Source of the DNA: DASQMT01 sp963835735
GTDB lineage: Bacteria > Actinomycetota > Thermoleophilia > Solirubrobacterales > Solirubrobacteraceae
Length of the DNA stretch: 64,000 nucleotides
Assembly (NCBI GenBank): GCA_963835735.1
Contig: CAWIGP010000007.1
Location: 186,001 to 250,000 of the forward strand
Direction: 5' to 3'
The notes below the pieces were generated by a model. The model did not search any database. It worked only from the letters and a program-made list of their open reading frames with translations, and had not been told where the DNA came from. The translations under genes and the position numbers were made by a program. Of the stretch, positions 8,204 to 16,246 are shown piece by piece (position 1 is the first letter of the stretch; every line of letters starts with the position of its first letter).

Positions 8204-9679
8204 TCAGGCGGCCTCGCTGTACACGGCGTCCACCTCGGGCTCCTCGACAGCCGCTTCGAGCGCCGGCTCGGACCGCAGCACGGTCACGGCCAGTACGAGC
8301 GCCGAGACGATGAAGGCGGCGCCGATCGTGAACGCGAGCTGGTATCCGTCGGTGAGCGCCGAAGCCTGCGACGCCCCTTCCTCGACGAGGTTCTCGGTGC
8401 GCGAAGTCGCGAGCGTGGCGAGGATCGCCAGCCCAAGCGCGCCGCCCACCTGCTGCGTGGTGTTGATCAGCCCCGACAGCAGCCCCGAGTCGCCCGGCGT
8501 CGCCCCGGTCATCGCGAGCGTCGCCATCGCCGGGAACGCCAGGCCGGCGCCGACGCCGAACAACACCATCGACGGCAGGATGTCGGTCACGTAGTCGGCG
8601 TCGACCGGCACCTGTGCGAACAGCGCCAGACCGGCCGCGATCGGGAGCAGCGCCGCGATCAGCACCGGCCGGGGGCCGTACCGAATGTTGAGCCGCGGGG
8701 CCAGGAACAGTGACAGCAGGCCGATGCCGAGCGAGACCGGTAGGAACGCCAGCCCGATCTCCACCGCGTCGTAGCCGAGCACGCGCTCGAGGTACAGCGA
8801 GCCCAGGAAGAACATCCCGAACATCCCGGCGACCAGCAGCACCATGATCACGTTCGCCCCGGCGACGTTGCGCGAACGGAGCAGCCGCAGCGGCAACAGC
8901 GCGTGGCTCGCGGTCGCCTGGCGCGCCACGAACCCGGCCAGCAGGGCGAGCGACACCGCGCCGAGCCCGAGCGTGTGGAGCGACAGCCAGCCGTAGTCGC
9001 CCGCCTCCACGATCGTGTAGACGCCGAGCATCAGCGCCCCGGTCACCAGCACCGCGCCGAGCGCGTCCGCGCCCTTCCGCAGGCCGACGCCCGCGTCGTT
9101 CTCGAGCAGTCGCAGCGCGAACACCGCCGTCGCGACCCCGATCGGGATGTTGACGAAGAAGATCCAGTGCCAGTTGATGCCCTGGGTGAGGACGCCACCG
9201 GCGAGCAGCCCGAGCGACGCGCCGGCGGCGGCGACGAAGCTGTAGATCCCGATCGCCTTCGCCTGGTCGCGCGGCTCCGGGAACATCGTGACGATCATGC
9301 CGAGGATGACGGCGGACGTCATCGCGCCGCCGAGCCCTTGCAGGAAGCGCGCGCCGATCAGCACCTCCTGACTCCAGGCCAGGCCGCACAGCAGCGACGC
9401 GAACGTGAACACGGTCAGCCCGATGAGGAAGATGCGCCGGCGGCCGATCAGGTCGCCGAGCCGGCCCGCCAGCAGCAGCAGGCCGCCGAACGCGATCAGA
9501 TAGGCGTTCACGACCCACGCGAGGCTCGACTGCGAGAAGCCGAGGTCGTCCTGGATCGACGGCAGCGCCACGTTCACGATCGTCGCGTCGAGGATGATCA
9601 TGAGGAACCCGGCGCAGAGCACGACCAGCGCGATCCAGCGGGAGCGGTCCTCGGAAACGGTCTGCGTCACGTCAGTCAT
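8204..9679 (-). CDS. DHA2-family MFS multidrug exporter (EmrB/QacA type)
   Basis: A 491-residue inner-membrane proton antiporter predicted to span the membrane 14 times. The DHA2 signature LDATIVNVALP is in the first helix, motif A is seen as GRLGDLIGRRR after helix 2, and the motif C-like region lies in helix 5. It is transcribed behind the marR-type gene with a 51-base gap containing a direct repeat. That gap suggests substrate-inducible derepression by that regulator. The substrate is unknown; drugs, dyes or fatty acids are typical for the family. Confidence 0.92.
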   Translation of the reverse strand: MTDVTQTVSEDRSRWIALVVLCAGFLMIILDATIVNVALPSIQDDLGFSQSSLAWVVNAYLIAFGGLLLLAGRLGDLIGRRRIFLIGLTVFTFASLLCGLAWSQEVLIGARFLQGLGGAMTSAVILGMIVTMFPEPRDQAKAIGIYSFVAAAGASLGLLAGGVLTQGINWHWIFFVNIPIGVATAVFALRLLENDAGVGLRKGADALGAVLVTGALMLGVYTIVEAGDYGWLSLHTLGLGAVSLALLAGFVARQATASHALLPLRLLRSRNVAGANVIMVLLVAGMFGMFFLGSLYLERVLGYDAVEIGLAFLPVSLGIGLLSLFLAPRLNIRYGPRPVLIAALLPIAAGLALFAQVPVDADYVTDILPSMVLFGVGAGLAFPAMATLAMTGATPGDSGLLSGLINTTQQVGGALGLAILATLATSRTENLVEEGASQASALTDGYQLAFTIGAAFIVSALVLAVTVLRSEPALEAAVEEPEVDAVYSEAA

Positions 9680-9707
9680 GACGCGACCGTACCAGATGAT
9701 CCCGTAA

Positions 9708-9732
9708 GAAACTATCTCAAACGGAACTATTT
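9708..9732. promoter_or_regulatory. Direct repeat GRAACTATYT, candidate MarR site
   Basis: GAAACTATCT at 9708-9717 is repeated as GGAACTATTT at 9723-9732, with a 15-base period. The pair fills the gap between the regulator's stop codon and the exporter start and is strikingly AT-rich for this genome. A second exporter-specific promoter here is possible (TTGAGA on the minus strand at 9720-9715). Confidence 0.45.
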
Positions 9733-10222
9733 ACACGGCCGCAACACTGCGCTGCGCGGGTCGCCGCACCGACTTCTCGCACGCCGTCGGCGCGAAGAGG
9801 CGATCCGCGGCGAGCAGCCGCAAGGCGCGCATGAACGTCGCCCGCTGCGTCGCCGGCAGCCCGGAGAGGACGTCGTCCTGGATCCGCGCCACGATCCGCT
9901 CGCCCTCGGCCACCGTCTCCCTGCCGGCGTCGGTCACCGCGATCACGCGTGCGCGCCGGTCCGTGCTCGACATGCGGCGCACGACCAGGCCGTCGCGCTC
10001 CAGCGCGTCGATCGTCACGACCATCGTCGTCTTGTCGAGACCGATCGCCTGGGCGAGCGCCGTCTGGGTGTGCTCCCCCTGCATCGCAGTGGCGAGCACA
10101 CAGCAGGCCCGCGGTGTGACGCTCAGGCCCTCGAGCGCCGCGGTGAGCTCGGTGGTGAGCGCGTGGCTCACCGTGGCCAGCAGCCAACCGAGGTCATCGG
10201 GACGCTCAGGCAGCTGGATCAT
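9731..10222 (-). CDS. MarR-family transcriptional regulator
   Basis: A 163-residue winged-helix regulator. The core runs from about residue 20 to 140, with the recognition region LAQAIGLDKTTMVVTIDALERDGLV and the wing SSTDRRARVIAVT, both typical of MarR proteins. It lies upstream of, and is co-directional with, the DHA2 exporter, a classic repressor-pump pair, and is divergent from the amine oxidase. A TAGCCT box sits six bases before the ATG, so the transcript is probably leaderless. The ligand is unknown. Confidence 0.9.
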   Translation of the reverse strand: MIQLPERPDDLGWLLATVSHALTTELTAALEGLSVTPRACCVLATAMQGEHTQTALAQAIGLDKTTMVVTIDALERDGLVVRRMSSTDRRARVIAVTDAGRETVAEGERIVARIQDDVLSGLPATQRATFMRALRLLAADRLFAPTACEKSVRRPAQRSVAAV

Positions 10223-10228
10223 GTAGCG

Positions 10229-10256
10229 AGGCTACCGCACGGCGAAGCTGTAGCTT
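10229..10256. promoter_or_regulatory. Divergent -10 boxes for marR and amine oxidase
   Basis: On the minus strand TAGCCT (10234-10229) precedes the marR ATG by six bases. On the plus strand TAGCTT (10251-10256) precedes a GTG at 10264 by seven bases. Both spacings put the transcription start at or next to the start codon. With only about 40 bases between the genes, the MarR protein could control both. Confidence 0.5.
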
Positions 10257-10263
10257 GCGGCTC

Positions 10264-11649
10264 GTGGTCGACGTCCTGGTCATCGGCGCCGGCCTCTCGG
10301 GCCTCGTCGCCGCCCGCGAGTTGGAGGCGCGCGGCCACTCCGTGCGCGTGCTCGAGGCGCGCGACCGGATCGGCGGACGCGCGTGGTTGCAGCGCGGCGC
10401 GCTGCGCGGGCTCGACCTCGACATGGGCGCCGCCTGGGTCGCCGACGTGCAGCGCGCCGTGTGGGCCGAGGCCGACCGCTACGCCGTCGCGCGCGAGCAC
10501 GACGAGCTGCCGACCGGCGTGCGCTGGCGCTTCGGCGACGAGCGGAGCGAGCGCGCGTTGCCGGTCGACGTCGGCGATCTCGGGGCGCTCGAGCGCGCGG
10601 TCGCCGCGCTGCTCGCAGCGGCCCGCCGCCACGACGCCGACCGGCCGCCCGACGCGCAGGGCCTGGAAGATCTCGACGTGCCGGCGGCCCAGTGGGTCGC
10701 CGCGCTGGAGCTGCCGCCGCGCGTGCGCGACCTGGTGCTGTTCTGGATCGCCGCGTGCGCGTCGGCGCCGCCGCGCGACGCGTCGATGCTCGACTTCCTG
10801 CGCTGGATCTCGGCCGCCGATCACAGCGTCTGGGCGCACCTGGAGGCGGCCGTGCTCGGCTGGCGCTTCCCCGCCGGAACCGCCGCGCTCTACGAGGCGA
10901 TCGCCGCCGACGTGCGTGGCGAGATCGCGCTCGGCGCCGCGGTCACTGCGATCGACCAGTCCGCCGACGGCGTCGTGGTGACGACCGCACCGGGCGCCGG
11001 CGCCATGACCGCACCGGGCGCCGGCGCGACGACTGCACCGGCCGCCGGCGCCCTGATCGCGCCCGGCGCCGGCGCCGCGACCGGGCCGGGCGAGCGCCAA
11101 GTCTCGCGGCGCGCGGTTGTGACGGTCCCGATCGGCGTGCTCCCGTCGATCGCGTTCACGCCCGCCCTGACCGCCGCGAAGCGCGCGGCGGGCGAGCGCA
11201 ACCACGCGGGCCAGGGCGTCAAGGCGTGGGTGCTCGCGCGCGGCGTGCCGGACGACCTGTGCGCGATGGGCTACGGCACGCGCTTCGACTTCGCCGGCGC
11301 GATGGCGACCACCCCTGACGGCGTGCTGCTCGTGTGCTTCGGGCCGTCGTCGGCCGACCTCGACGTCACCGACCACGCCGCGGTCGCCGACGCGCTGCGC
11401 GAGCTCGCGCCCGAGGCCGACGTCGTCGCGGTGCACGCGCACGACTGGGCGGGCGACCCGTACAGCCGCGGTACCTGGGCCGTTCTGCGCCCGGGCCAGG
11501 TCCACGCGGCCTGGTCGGCGCTGCGCGCGCCCGAGGGCCGCGTGCACTTCGCCGGCGCGCACACGGCGCTGCGCTGGCCGTCGTTCATGGACGGCGCGAT
11601 CGAGAGCGGCCACCGCGTCGCGGAGGAGGTCAGCGCGGCGCTCGGCTGA
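10264..11649 (+). CDS. FAD-dependent amine oxidase
   Basis: A 461-residue flavin monoamine oxidase-type protein. It has the dinucleotide motif VIGAGLSGL at the N-terminus, the FAD ribityl motif LEARDRIGGRAW, and the C-terminal FAD signature GAHTALRWPSFMDGAIESG. The substrate is probably a primary amine or polyamine, but this cannot be read from the sequence. A TTG at 10255 is in frame. The GTG at 10264 is preferred because it lies seven bases after a TAGCTT box. An insertion of four APGAGAxT repeats interrupts the middle of the protein at 10987-11082. Confidence 0.88.
   Translation: MVDVLVIGAGLSGLVAARELEARGHSVRVLEARDRIGGRAWLQRGALRGLDLDMGAAWVADVQRAVWAEADRYAVAREHDELPTGVRWRFGDERSERALPVDVGDLGALERAVAALLAAARRHDADRPPDAQGLEDLDVPAAQWVAALELPPRVRDLVLFWIAACASAPPRDASMLDFLRWISAADHSVWAHLEAAVLGWRFPAGTAALYEAIAADVRGEIALGAAVTAIDQSADGVVVTTAPGAGAMTAPGAGATTAPAAGALIAPGAGAATGPGERQVSRRAVVTVPIGVLPSIAFTPALTAAKRAAGERNHAGQGVKAWVLARGVPDDLCAMGYGTRFDFAGAMATTPDGVLLVCFGPSSADLDVTDHAAVADALRELAPEADVVAVHAHDWAGDPYSRGTWAVLRPGQVHAAWSALRAPEGRVHFAGAHTALRWPSFMDGAIESGHRVAEEVSAALG
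10987..11082 (+). repeat. In-frame 24-bp tandem repeat, four copies
   Basis: Four consecutive 24-base units, each carrying a GCCGGCGC core, encode an eight-residue unit of the form APGAGAxT inside the amine oxidase. The first two copies differ mainly in the last codons. Because the unit is a multiple of three bases, copy-number change would keep the frame. Confidence 0.85.
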
Positions 11650-11736
11650 GCCGCGCGGCAGGCACGACCATCGGCGCGCCGGCCTCCGGACAAGGGCCGT
11701 CCGTGGACGCGCCCGCGGGACCGGGGCGAAAGACGC

Positions 11737-11789
11737 TATCCTTCCCTGCCGACCTCGCGCCGGGTGCGGGGTTTTCCTTTGCCCGGCGC
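11737..11789 (+). promoter_or_regulatory. rpmG promoter box and leader hairpin
   Basis: GCTATCCT (box TATCCT at 11737-11742) matches the GCTAnnnT pattern seen before other ribosomal operons in this window. A stem of GCGCCGGG (11757-11764) and CCCGGCGC (11782-11789) follows in the untranslated leader. It could be an attenuator or the terminator of the amine oxidase gene. No -35 match was found. Confidence 0.5.
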
Positions 11790-11827
11790 CGTTTCTTTGA
11801 ACTTTCTGCTGACGGAGCGCCGCAAGC

Positions 11828-11992
11828 ATGGCCCGCGGAGACGTCCGGATCGCCGTCACCCTCGCGTGCGAGGAGTGCAAGCGCCGGAACTACCAGACAA
11901 ACAAGTCCAAGCGCAACAACCCTGATCGCATCGGGCTGCGCAAGTACTGCAAGTGGTGCCGGAAGCACACCGCGCACCGCGAGACGCGCTAG
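11828..11992 (+). CDS. rpmG: 50S ribosomal protein L33
   Basis: A 54-residue basic protein of the large subunit. It has two intact CxxC pairs (CEEC and CKWC) that form a zinc ribbon, so it is the zinc-containing paralogue type. The sequence ACEECKRRNYQTNKSKRN is typical of L33. It heads the L33-secE-nusG-L11-L1 run, a common actinobacterial order, with secE starting 14 bases after the stop. Confidence 0.95.
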   Translation: MARGDVRIAVTLACEECKRRNYQTNKSKRNNPDRIGLRKYCKWCRKHTAHRETR

Positions 11993-12005
11993 GCGGGGTA
12001 GTCCT

Positions 12006-12464
12006 GTGGCCCGCGATCGCCAGCGCGCCAAGCGACGTCGCGCCGAGCGGCGGTCGGGCGCTCCCAATCCGCTCGACCACGCCTCGGCGGATGTCGACGA
12101 GGCCCGTCTCGCCGAGGCCGGCGCCGAGCTGCCCGACGACCTCGGCGACGGCGGGGACGTCGGCGCCGAGATCTACCCCGACGAGCTCGTCGACGACCGG
12201 CCCGGCCGGGCCGAGGACGCGGTCGAGGGTGACGCCGTCTCCCGGCACGAGATCGAGCGCGAGGCGGCAGGGCCGCGGCGCAGGCGCGGCCGGTTCATCA
12301 CTTTCCTCGGCCACTGCGTCGACGAGCTGCGTCGCGTGCAGTGGCCGAACCGCCGGCAGGTCGGCCAGGCCACGGCGGTCGTCCTCGGCTTCGTCGTGAT
12401 CGCGGGCGGTTACCTCGGTCTGCTCGACGCGCTCTGGCAGCCGCTCATCGAAGCCATCCTCTAA
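12006..12464 (+). CDS. secE: Preprotein translocase subunit SecE with long acidic N-terminus
   Basis: The small stabilising subunit of the SecYEG channel. Only the last 55 or so residues form the SecE core: the amphipathic helix with ELRRVQWPNRRQ, then one membrane helix (AVVLGFVVIAGGYLGLLDAL). About 95 residues precede it, first basic and then rich in Asp, Glu and Ala. The GTG start at 12006 follows GGCGGGG, and no closer in-frame start with a better ribosome site was found. SecE with an N-terminal extension is known in actinobacteria, though this one is long. Confidence 0.93.
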   Translation: MARDRQRAKRRRAERRSGAPNPLDHASADVDEARLAEAGAELPDDLGDGGDVGAEIYPDELVDDRPGRAEDAVEGDAVSRHEIEREAAGPRRRRGRFITFLGHCVDELRRVQWPNRRQVGQATAVVLGFVVIAGGYLGLLDALWQPLIEAIL

Positions 12465-12485
12465 GAGAGCTCCCCTTACTGAATC

Positions 12486-13007
12486 ATGTTCCGCTGGTAC
12501 GTCATCAACACCTATTCCGGGCACGAGAAGAAGGTCAAGCAGAACCTCGAGCATCGCGTCTCGTCGCTCAACCAGACCCGCTCCGTGCGCCAGGTCGTCG
12601 TCCCGACCGAGACCGTCCAGGAGATGAAGGACAACCAGAAGGTCTCCGTCGAGAAGCGCACCATGCCCGGCTACGTGCTGGTGAACATGGACCTCAACGA
12701 GGACTCCTGGCAGGTCGTCAAGGGCACGCCGGGCGTGACCGGGTTCGTCGGCGCGTCGAACGAGCCGATCCCGCTGACCCAGGCCGAGGTCGATCGCCTG
12801 CTCCACCGCGAGGTCGCGCAGCGCATGCCGTCCAAGGCGCAGTTCTCGATCGGCGAGTCCGTCAAGGTCATCTCCGGCCCGCTGTCGGACTTCTCCGGCG
12901 AGATCTCCGAGATCAACGAGGACGCCGCCAAGCTCAAGGTGCTGGTGTCGATCTTCGGGCGCGAGACGCCCGTGGAGGTCGGCTACGATCAGGTGAAGAA
13001 GATCTAA
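12486..13007 (+). CDS. nusG: Transcription termination/antitermination factor NusG
   Basis: It binds the RNA polymerase clamp and links transcription to translation and Rho. The 173-residue protein has an NGN domain (starting WYVINTYSGHEKKVK) and a C-terminal KOW domain (GESVKVISGPLSDFSGEI). It lacks the long N-terminal insertion found in some actinobacterial NusG. It follows secE by 21 bases and its TAA directly abuts the rplK ATG. Confidence 0.97.
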   Translation: MFRWYVINTYSGHEKKVKQNLEHRVSSLNQTRSVRQVVVPTETVQEMKDNQKVSVEKRTMPGYVLVNMDLNEDSWQVVKGTPGVTGFVGASNEPIPLTQAEVDRLLHREVAQRMPSKAQFSIGESVKVISGPLSDFSGEISEINEDAAKLKVLVSIFGRETPVEVGYDQVKKI

Positions 13008-13433
13008 ATGGCGAAGAAAATCCTCACAACAATCAAGCTGCAGGCGCCCGGAGGCCAGGCCTCCCCGGCGCCGCCCGTCGGCCCCGCGCTGGGCCAGCAC
13101 GGCATCAACATCATGGAGTTCGTCAAGGCGTTCAACGCCCAGACCTCCAACGACATGGGCACGACGATCCCCGTCGTCATCACCGTCTACGAGGACCGCT
13201 CGTTCACGTTCGTCACCAAGACGCCGCCGGCCGCGGTGCTGATCCGCCAGGCGGTCGGGATCGAGAAGGGCTCGGGCGAGCCGAACCGCACCAAGGTCGG
13301 CACGATCACCAACGACCAGGTGCGCGCGATCGCCGAGAAGAAGCTCGGCGACCTCAACGCGCACGACGTCGACCAGGCGGCGAAGATCATCGCCGGCACC
13401 GCGCGCTCGATGGGCGTGGAGGTCGTGGCGTAA
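13008..13433 (+). CDS. rplK: 50S ribosomal protein L11
   Basis: A 141-residue component of the GTPase-associated centre, needed for the stringent response and for thiostrepton binding. The proline-rich N-terminal segment APGGQASPAPPVGPALGQHG and the C-terminal RNA-binding domain are intact, and length is normal. The ATG follows the nusG stop with no gap, and its stop overlaps the rplA ATG (TAATG). Confidence 0.98.
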   Translation: MAKKILTTIKLQAPGGQASPAPPVGPALGQHGINIMEFVKAFNAQTSNDMGTTIPVVITVYEDRSFTFVTKTPPAAVLIRQAVGIEKGSGEPNRTKVGTITNDQVRAIAEKKLGDLNAHDVDQAAKIIAGTARSMGVEVVA

Positions 13434-14152
13434 TGAGCCGCGGCAAGACCTACCGGGACGCCCGCGAGAAGGTCGACCGGACGCGCGAGTACAGCCCGTC
13501 CGAGGCCGTCAGGCTCGTCAAGGAGCTCAAGCGCGCGAAGTTCGACGAGTCGGTCGAGATCCACGTGCGCACCGGCCTGAACGTCCGCCACGCCGACGAG
13601 CAGCTGCGCGGCACGATCGCGCTGCCGCACGGCCTCGGCAAGGACGTCACGATCGCGGTCTTCGCCCGTGGCGACAAGGCGCGCGAGGCCGAGGAGGCCG
13701 GCGCCGACTACGTGGGCGCCGAGGACCTCGCCGAGCGCGTCCAGAACGAGGGCTTCACCGACTTCGACGTCGCGATCGCGACGCCGGACATGATGCCGGT
13801 CGTCGGCCGCCTCGGCCGCATCCTCGGCCCGCAGGGCAAGATGCCGAACCCGAAGGTCGGCACCGTGACGATGGACGTCCGCAAGGCGGTCGAGGAGTCC
13901 AAGGCCGGCAAGGTCGAGTACCGCACCGACCGCACCGCGATCGTCCACATGACGGTCGGCAAGACGTCGTTCCCCGACGAGCAGCTGCTCGAGAACTACC
14001 AGGCGGTCATCGAGGAGCTCAACCGCGCCAAGCCGTCCGCCGCGAAGGGCAAGTACCTGCGCACGATCGTCATGGCCTCCACGCAGGGGCCCGGCATCAA
14101 GATCGACCCGAGCCGCACCAAAGATCTCGTGGAGGCGGAAGCGACGGCCTAG
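13433..14152 (+). CDS. rplA: 50S ribosomal protein L1
   Basis: The L1 stalk protein, which in other bacteria also represses its own operon. The 239-residue sequence contains the two-domain L1 fold with the conserved GRLGRILGPQGKMPNPK motif at about residues 122-138. It is translationally coupled to rplK through the overlapping TAATG. The 69 bases after it hold a structured leader for rplJ. Confidence 0.98.
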   Translation: MSRGKTYRDAREKVDRTREYSPSEAVRLVKELKRAKFDESVEIHVRTGLNVRHADEQLRGTIALPHGLGKDVTIAVFARGDKAREAEEAGADYVGAEDLAERVQNEGFTDFDVAIATPDMMPVVGRLGRILGPQGKMPNPKVGTVTMDVRKAVEESKAGKVEYRTDRTAIVHMTVGKTSFPDEQLLENYQAVIEELNRAKPSAAKGKYLRTIVMASTQGPGIKIDPSRTKDLVEAEATA

Positions 14153-14221
14153 GCGCCCGACTTCCGCTTCCTCCCAAGACCCCCGGCGGCATTCGCCGTA
14201 AGACCGGGACAGGAGGACAGT
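14153..14221 (+). ncRNA. Probable L10 leader (autoregulatory element)
   Basis: The L1-L10 gap contains AAGAC at 14176-14180 and again at 14200-14204, flanking a GGCG...CGCC hairpin (14186-14195), with an outer CCCGG/CCGGG pairing. Paired AAGAC motifs around such a stem are typical of the bacterial L10 leader, which the L10(L12)4 complex binds to repress rplJ-rplL. The identification is by motif and position only. Confidence 0.55.
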
Positions 14222-14902
14222 TTGAACCGAGACCAGAAAGCCGCGGTCATCGACGAGGTGACCAGCCAGCTCCGCGAGGCGGACGCCGTCTACGCGGTCG
14301 ACTACCGCGGCACGTCCGTGCCCCAGGCCGCCGAGCTGCGCACCAAGCTGCGCGACGCCGACACGCGCTTCCGCGTCGTCAAGAACACGCTGACCGAGCG
14401 CGCTGCCGACCAGGCGGGCGCCGAGGCGCTCAAGCAGTACCTGGAGGGCCCGACTGCGCTCGTGTTCGTCAGCGGCGACGCCGCGGTGGCCGCGAAGACG
14501 CTGGCGGACTTCCGCCGCACGTCCGGCCTGCTCGCCTTCAAGGGCGGCTGGATGAACGGCGAGGTGCTGACGCCGGAGCAGATCGACGCGATCGCGAAGC
14601 TGCCGTCCCGCGACGTCCTCTACGGGCGTCTCGTCGGCATGGTCGCCTCGCCGCTCACCGGCTTGGCGAGCGCGATGGGCGGCCTGATCGGCGGCCTCGC
14701 CCGCCAGCTGCAGCAGATGGCCGACGAGGGCCTGGTGGGCGGCGACGCCCCCGCGCCCGCGGCCGAGGCAGCACCCGAGCCCGAGGCGGCACCCGAGCCC
14801 GAGCCCGAGGCCGAGGCGGCACCCGAGCCCGAGCCCGCGCCCGAGGCGGCGGCCGAGCCCGCCGCCGAGACAACTTCCGAGACTGAAACCCAGGAGGACT
14901 AG
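14222..14902 (+). CDS. rplJ: 50S ribosomal protein L10 with Ala/Pro/Glu tail
   Basis: It forms the base of the ribosomal stalk and binds L7/L12 dimers. Of 226 residues, the first 175 or so are normal L10. The rest is a repetitive tail of AAPEPE-type units ending in an acidic stretch, about 50 residues longer than standard L10. The start is a TTG at 14222, supported by AGGAGG at 14211-14216. The coding DNA of the tail (about 14750-14880) is itself repetitive. Confidence 0.95.
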   Translation: MNRDQKAAVIDEVTSQLREADAVYAVDYRGTSVPQAAELRTKLRDADTRFRVVKNTLTERAADQAGAEALKQYLEGPTALVFVSGDAAVAAKTLADFRRTSGLLAFKGGWMNGEVLTPEQIDAIAKLPSRDVLYGRLVGMVASPLTGLASAMGGLIGGLARQLQQMADEGLVGGDAPAPAAEAAPEPEAAPEPEPEAEAAPEPEPAPEAAAEPAAETTSETETQED

Positions 14903-14905
14903 AGC

Positions 14906-15295
14906 ATGGCTACCAGCACCCAGGAGTGGATCGACGAGCTCAAGAGCATCTCGGTGCTCGAGCTCTCCGAGCGCATCAAGGCGCTCGAGGAGGAGTTCGG
15001 CGTCTCCGCGACGGCCGTCGCGGCTGCCGCGCCGGCCGGCGCTGCCGCGGCCGGCGGCGAGGCCGCCGAGGCCGAGGAGGAGCAGACCGCGTTCGACGTC
15101 GTCCTCACCGGCGCCGGCGACAAGAAGATCCAGGTCATCAAGGTCGTCCGCGCGGCGACCGGCCTCGGCCTGAAGGAGGCCAAGGCGCTCGTCGACGAGG
15201 CCCCGAAGGCCGTCAAGGAGGGCGTCGAGCGCGAGGAGGCCGACAAGCTCAAGGCCGAGCTCGAGGAGGCCGGCGCCTCCGTCGAGGTCAAGTAG
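14906..15295 (+). CDS. rplL: 50S ribosomal protein L7/L12
   Basis: The multicopy stalk protein that recruits translational GTPases. The 129-residue protein has an N-terminal dimerisation domain, an Ala/Gly hinge (about residues 37-55) and a C-terminal factor-binding domain with TGLGLKEAKALVDEAPK. It starts four bases after rplJ with GGAGGA upstream. An 11-bp hairpin follows the stop. Confidence 0.98.
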   Translation: MATSTQEWIDELKSISVLELSERIKALEEEFGVSATAVAAAAPAGAAAAGGEAAEAEEEQTAFDVVLTGAGDKKIQVIKVVRAATGLGLKEAKALVDEAPKAVKEGVEREEADKLKAELEEAGASVEVK

Positions 15296-15321
15296 CCTCG
15301 CTCCGACAAGCAGACGCAGTG

Positions 15322-15349
15322 CGAAGGGCGCCCACGTTGGCGCCCTTCG
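15322..15349. terminator. Hairpin after rplL
   Basis: CGAAGGGCGCC (15322-15332) pairs perfectly with GGCGCCCTTCG (15339-15349) over a six-base loop. It lies 26 bases after the rplL stop and ten before the end of the convergent CAP gene, so it can serve both strands. There is no uridine tract. Confidence 0.65.
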
Positions 15350-15358
15350 TCGTTGGCG

Positions 15359-16246
15359 TCAGCGGACGTGCACCGGTCGGTGCACGAGCACGCCGGTGCC
15401 CCGCAGCTGCAAGATCCCACGGCCCCGGCGGAGCGGCTGGCGACCGCGCATGGAAAGGCGCACACGCCCCGCGCGCTCCACACGGACAATCCCGGAGGCG
15501 ACGACTTCGCCTTGCCGCCGCAGACGGCCGGCGAGGGTGACCGGCCCCCGAGACACGAGCAGCCTGCAGCGCACCACACGGCGCGCGGCGCGGCGGCAGC
15601 CGAGCACGCGCACCGCTGCGGCGGGGCCGAGCGGAACGCCGACGGTGGGACCCGGCGCGGGCGCAGGCGGCGGCGGCGCAGGTGCAGGCTCAGCGGGCGG
15701 AGGCGGCGGCGGTGGGGCGGCGTCGGCCACCGAGCCGAGCTCCTGCGCCCAGTAGTTCCTCCCTGCCGTCGAGCGCGCGACGCCCACGCCGATCGCGCGG
15801 AACTCCGGACGCTCGATGTTCGCGCGGTGGCCCGGAGAGCCCAGCCAGGCCGCCATCACGCTGGCCGGCGTCTCGTAGCCGGCGGCGATGTTCTCGCCTG
15901 CCAGCGCCTGCTCGGGATATCCGCAGGCGTGCATCCGCTCGAACGGCGTCCGCTGCACCGGCGGCGCCGGGTCGTCGTGCTGCATGTAGCCGTAGTGCGC
16001 CATGTGGCGCGCCTTCCACGCGGCGGCCGCCGTCAGGGTCGGCGAGATCGCGAGTGAGACCAGCCCGCGATCTGCTCGATGGGTGTTCACGCGCGCGACC
16101 ACATCCGCCGCGGCCGCGGGCACCGGGGCCGGCCAGCCCGCACCGGCGACGCAATCGCCGACCGGCGCCGCCGCCGAGGGCGCCGGCGCATGCAGCGAGA
16201 CGACGATCAGCACTGCGAACGACGTGAGGGCGCGTCGGGGTGACAC
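15359..16246 (-). CDS. Secreted CAP/SCP-domain protein
   Basis: A 295-residue exported protein of the CAP (SCP/PR1, allergen V5) superfamily. The signal peptide (RRALTSFAVLIVVSLHAPAPSAAA) is followed by the CAP domain, with HMAHYGYMQHDDP, AGENIAAGY and the signature WLGSPGHRANI. A proline-rich linker (PPPPPPP, PAPAPPPPAPAPGP) leads to a basic beta-rich C-terminal segment that is not recognised. The open frame extends 81 codons further upstream. GTG at 16246 is chosen because it begins the signal peptide and follows GAGGGGG. The function of bacterial CAP proteins is poorly defined. Confidence 0.85.
   Translation of the reverse strand: MSPRRALTSFAVLIVVSLHAPAPSAAAPVGDCVAGAGWPAPVPAAAADVVARVNTHRADRGLVSLAISPTLTAAAAWKARHMAHYGYMQHDDPAPPVQRTPFERMHACGYPEQALAGENIAAGYETPASVMAAWLGSPGHRANIERPEFRAIGVGVARSTAGRNYWAQELGSVADAAPPPPPPPAEPAPAPPPPAPAPGPTVGVPLGPAAAVRVLGCRRAARRVVRCRLLVSRGPVTLAGRLRRQGEVVASGIVRVERAGRVRLSMRGRQPLRRGRGILQLRGTGVLVHRPVHVR

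Noticed and set aside
11334..12005. Continuous frame from the amine oxidase complement into secE as one protein
   Set aside because: The part before 12006 crosses rpmG and is an out-of-frame reading. SecE begins at the GTG after the purine-rich site.
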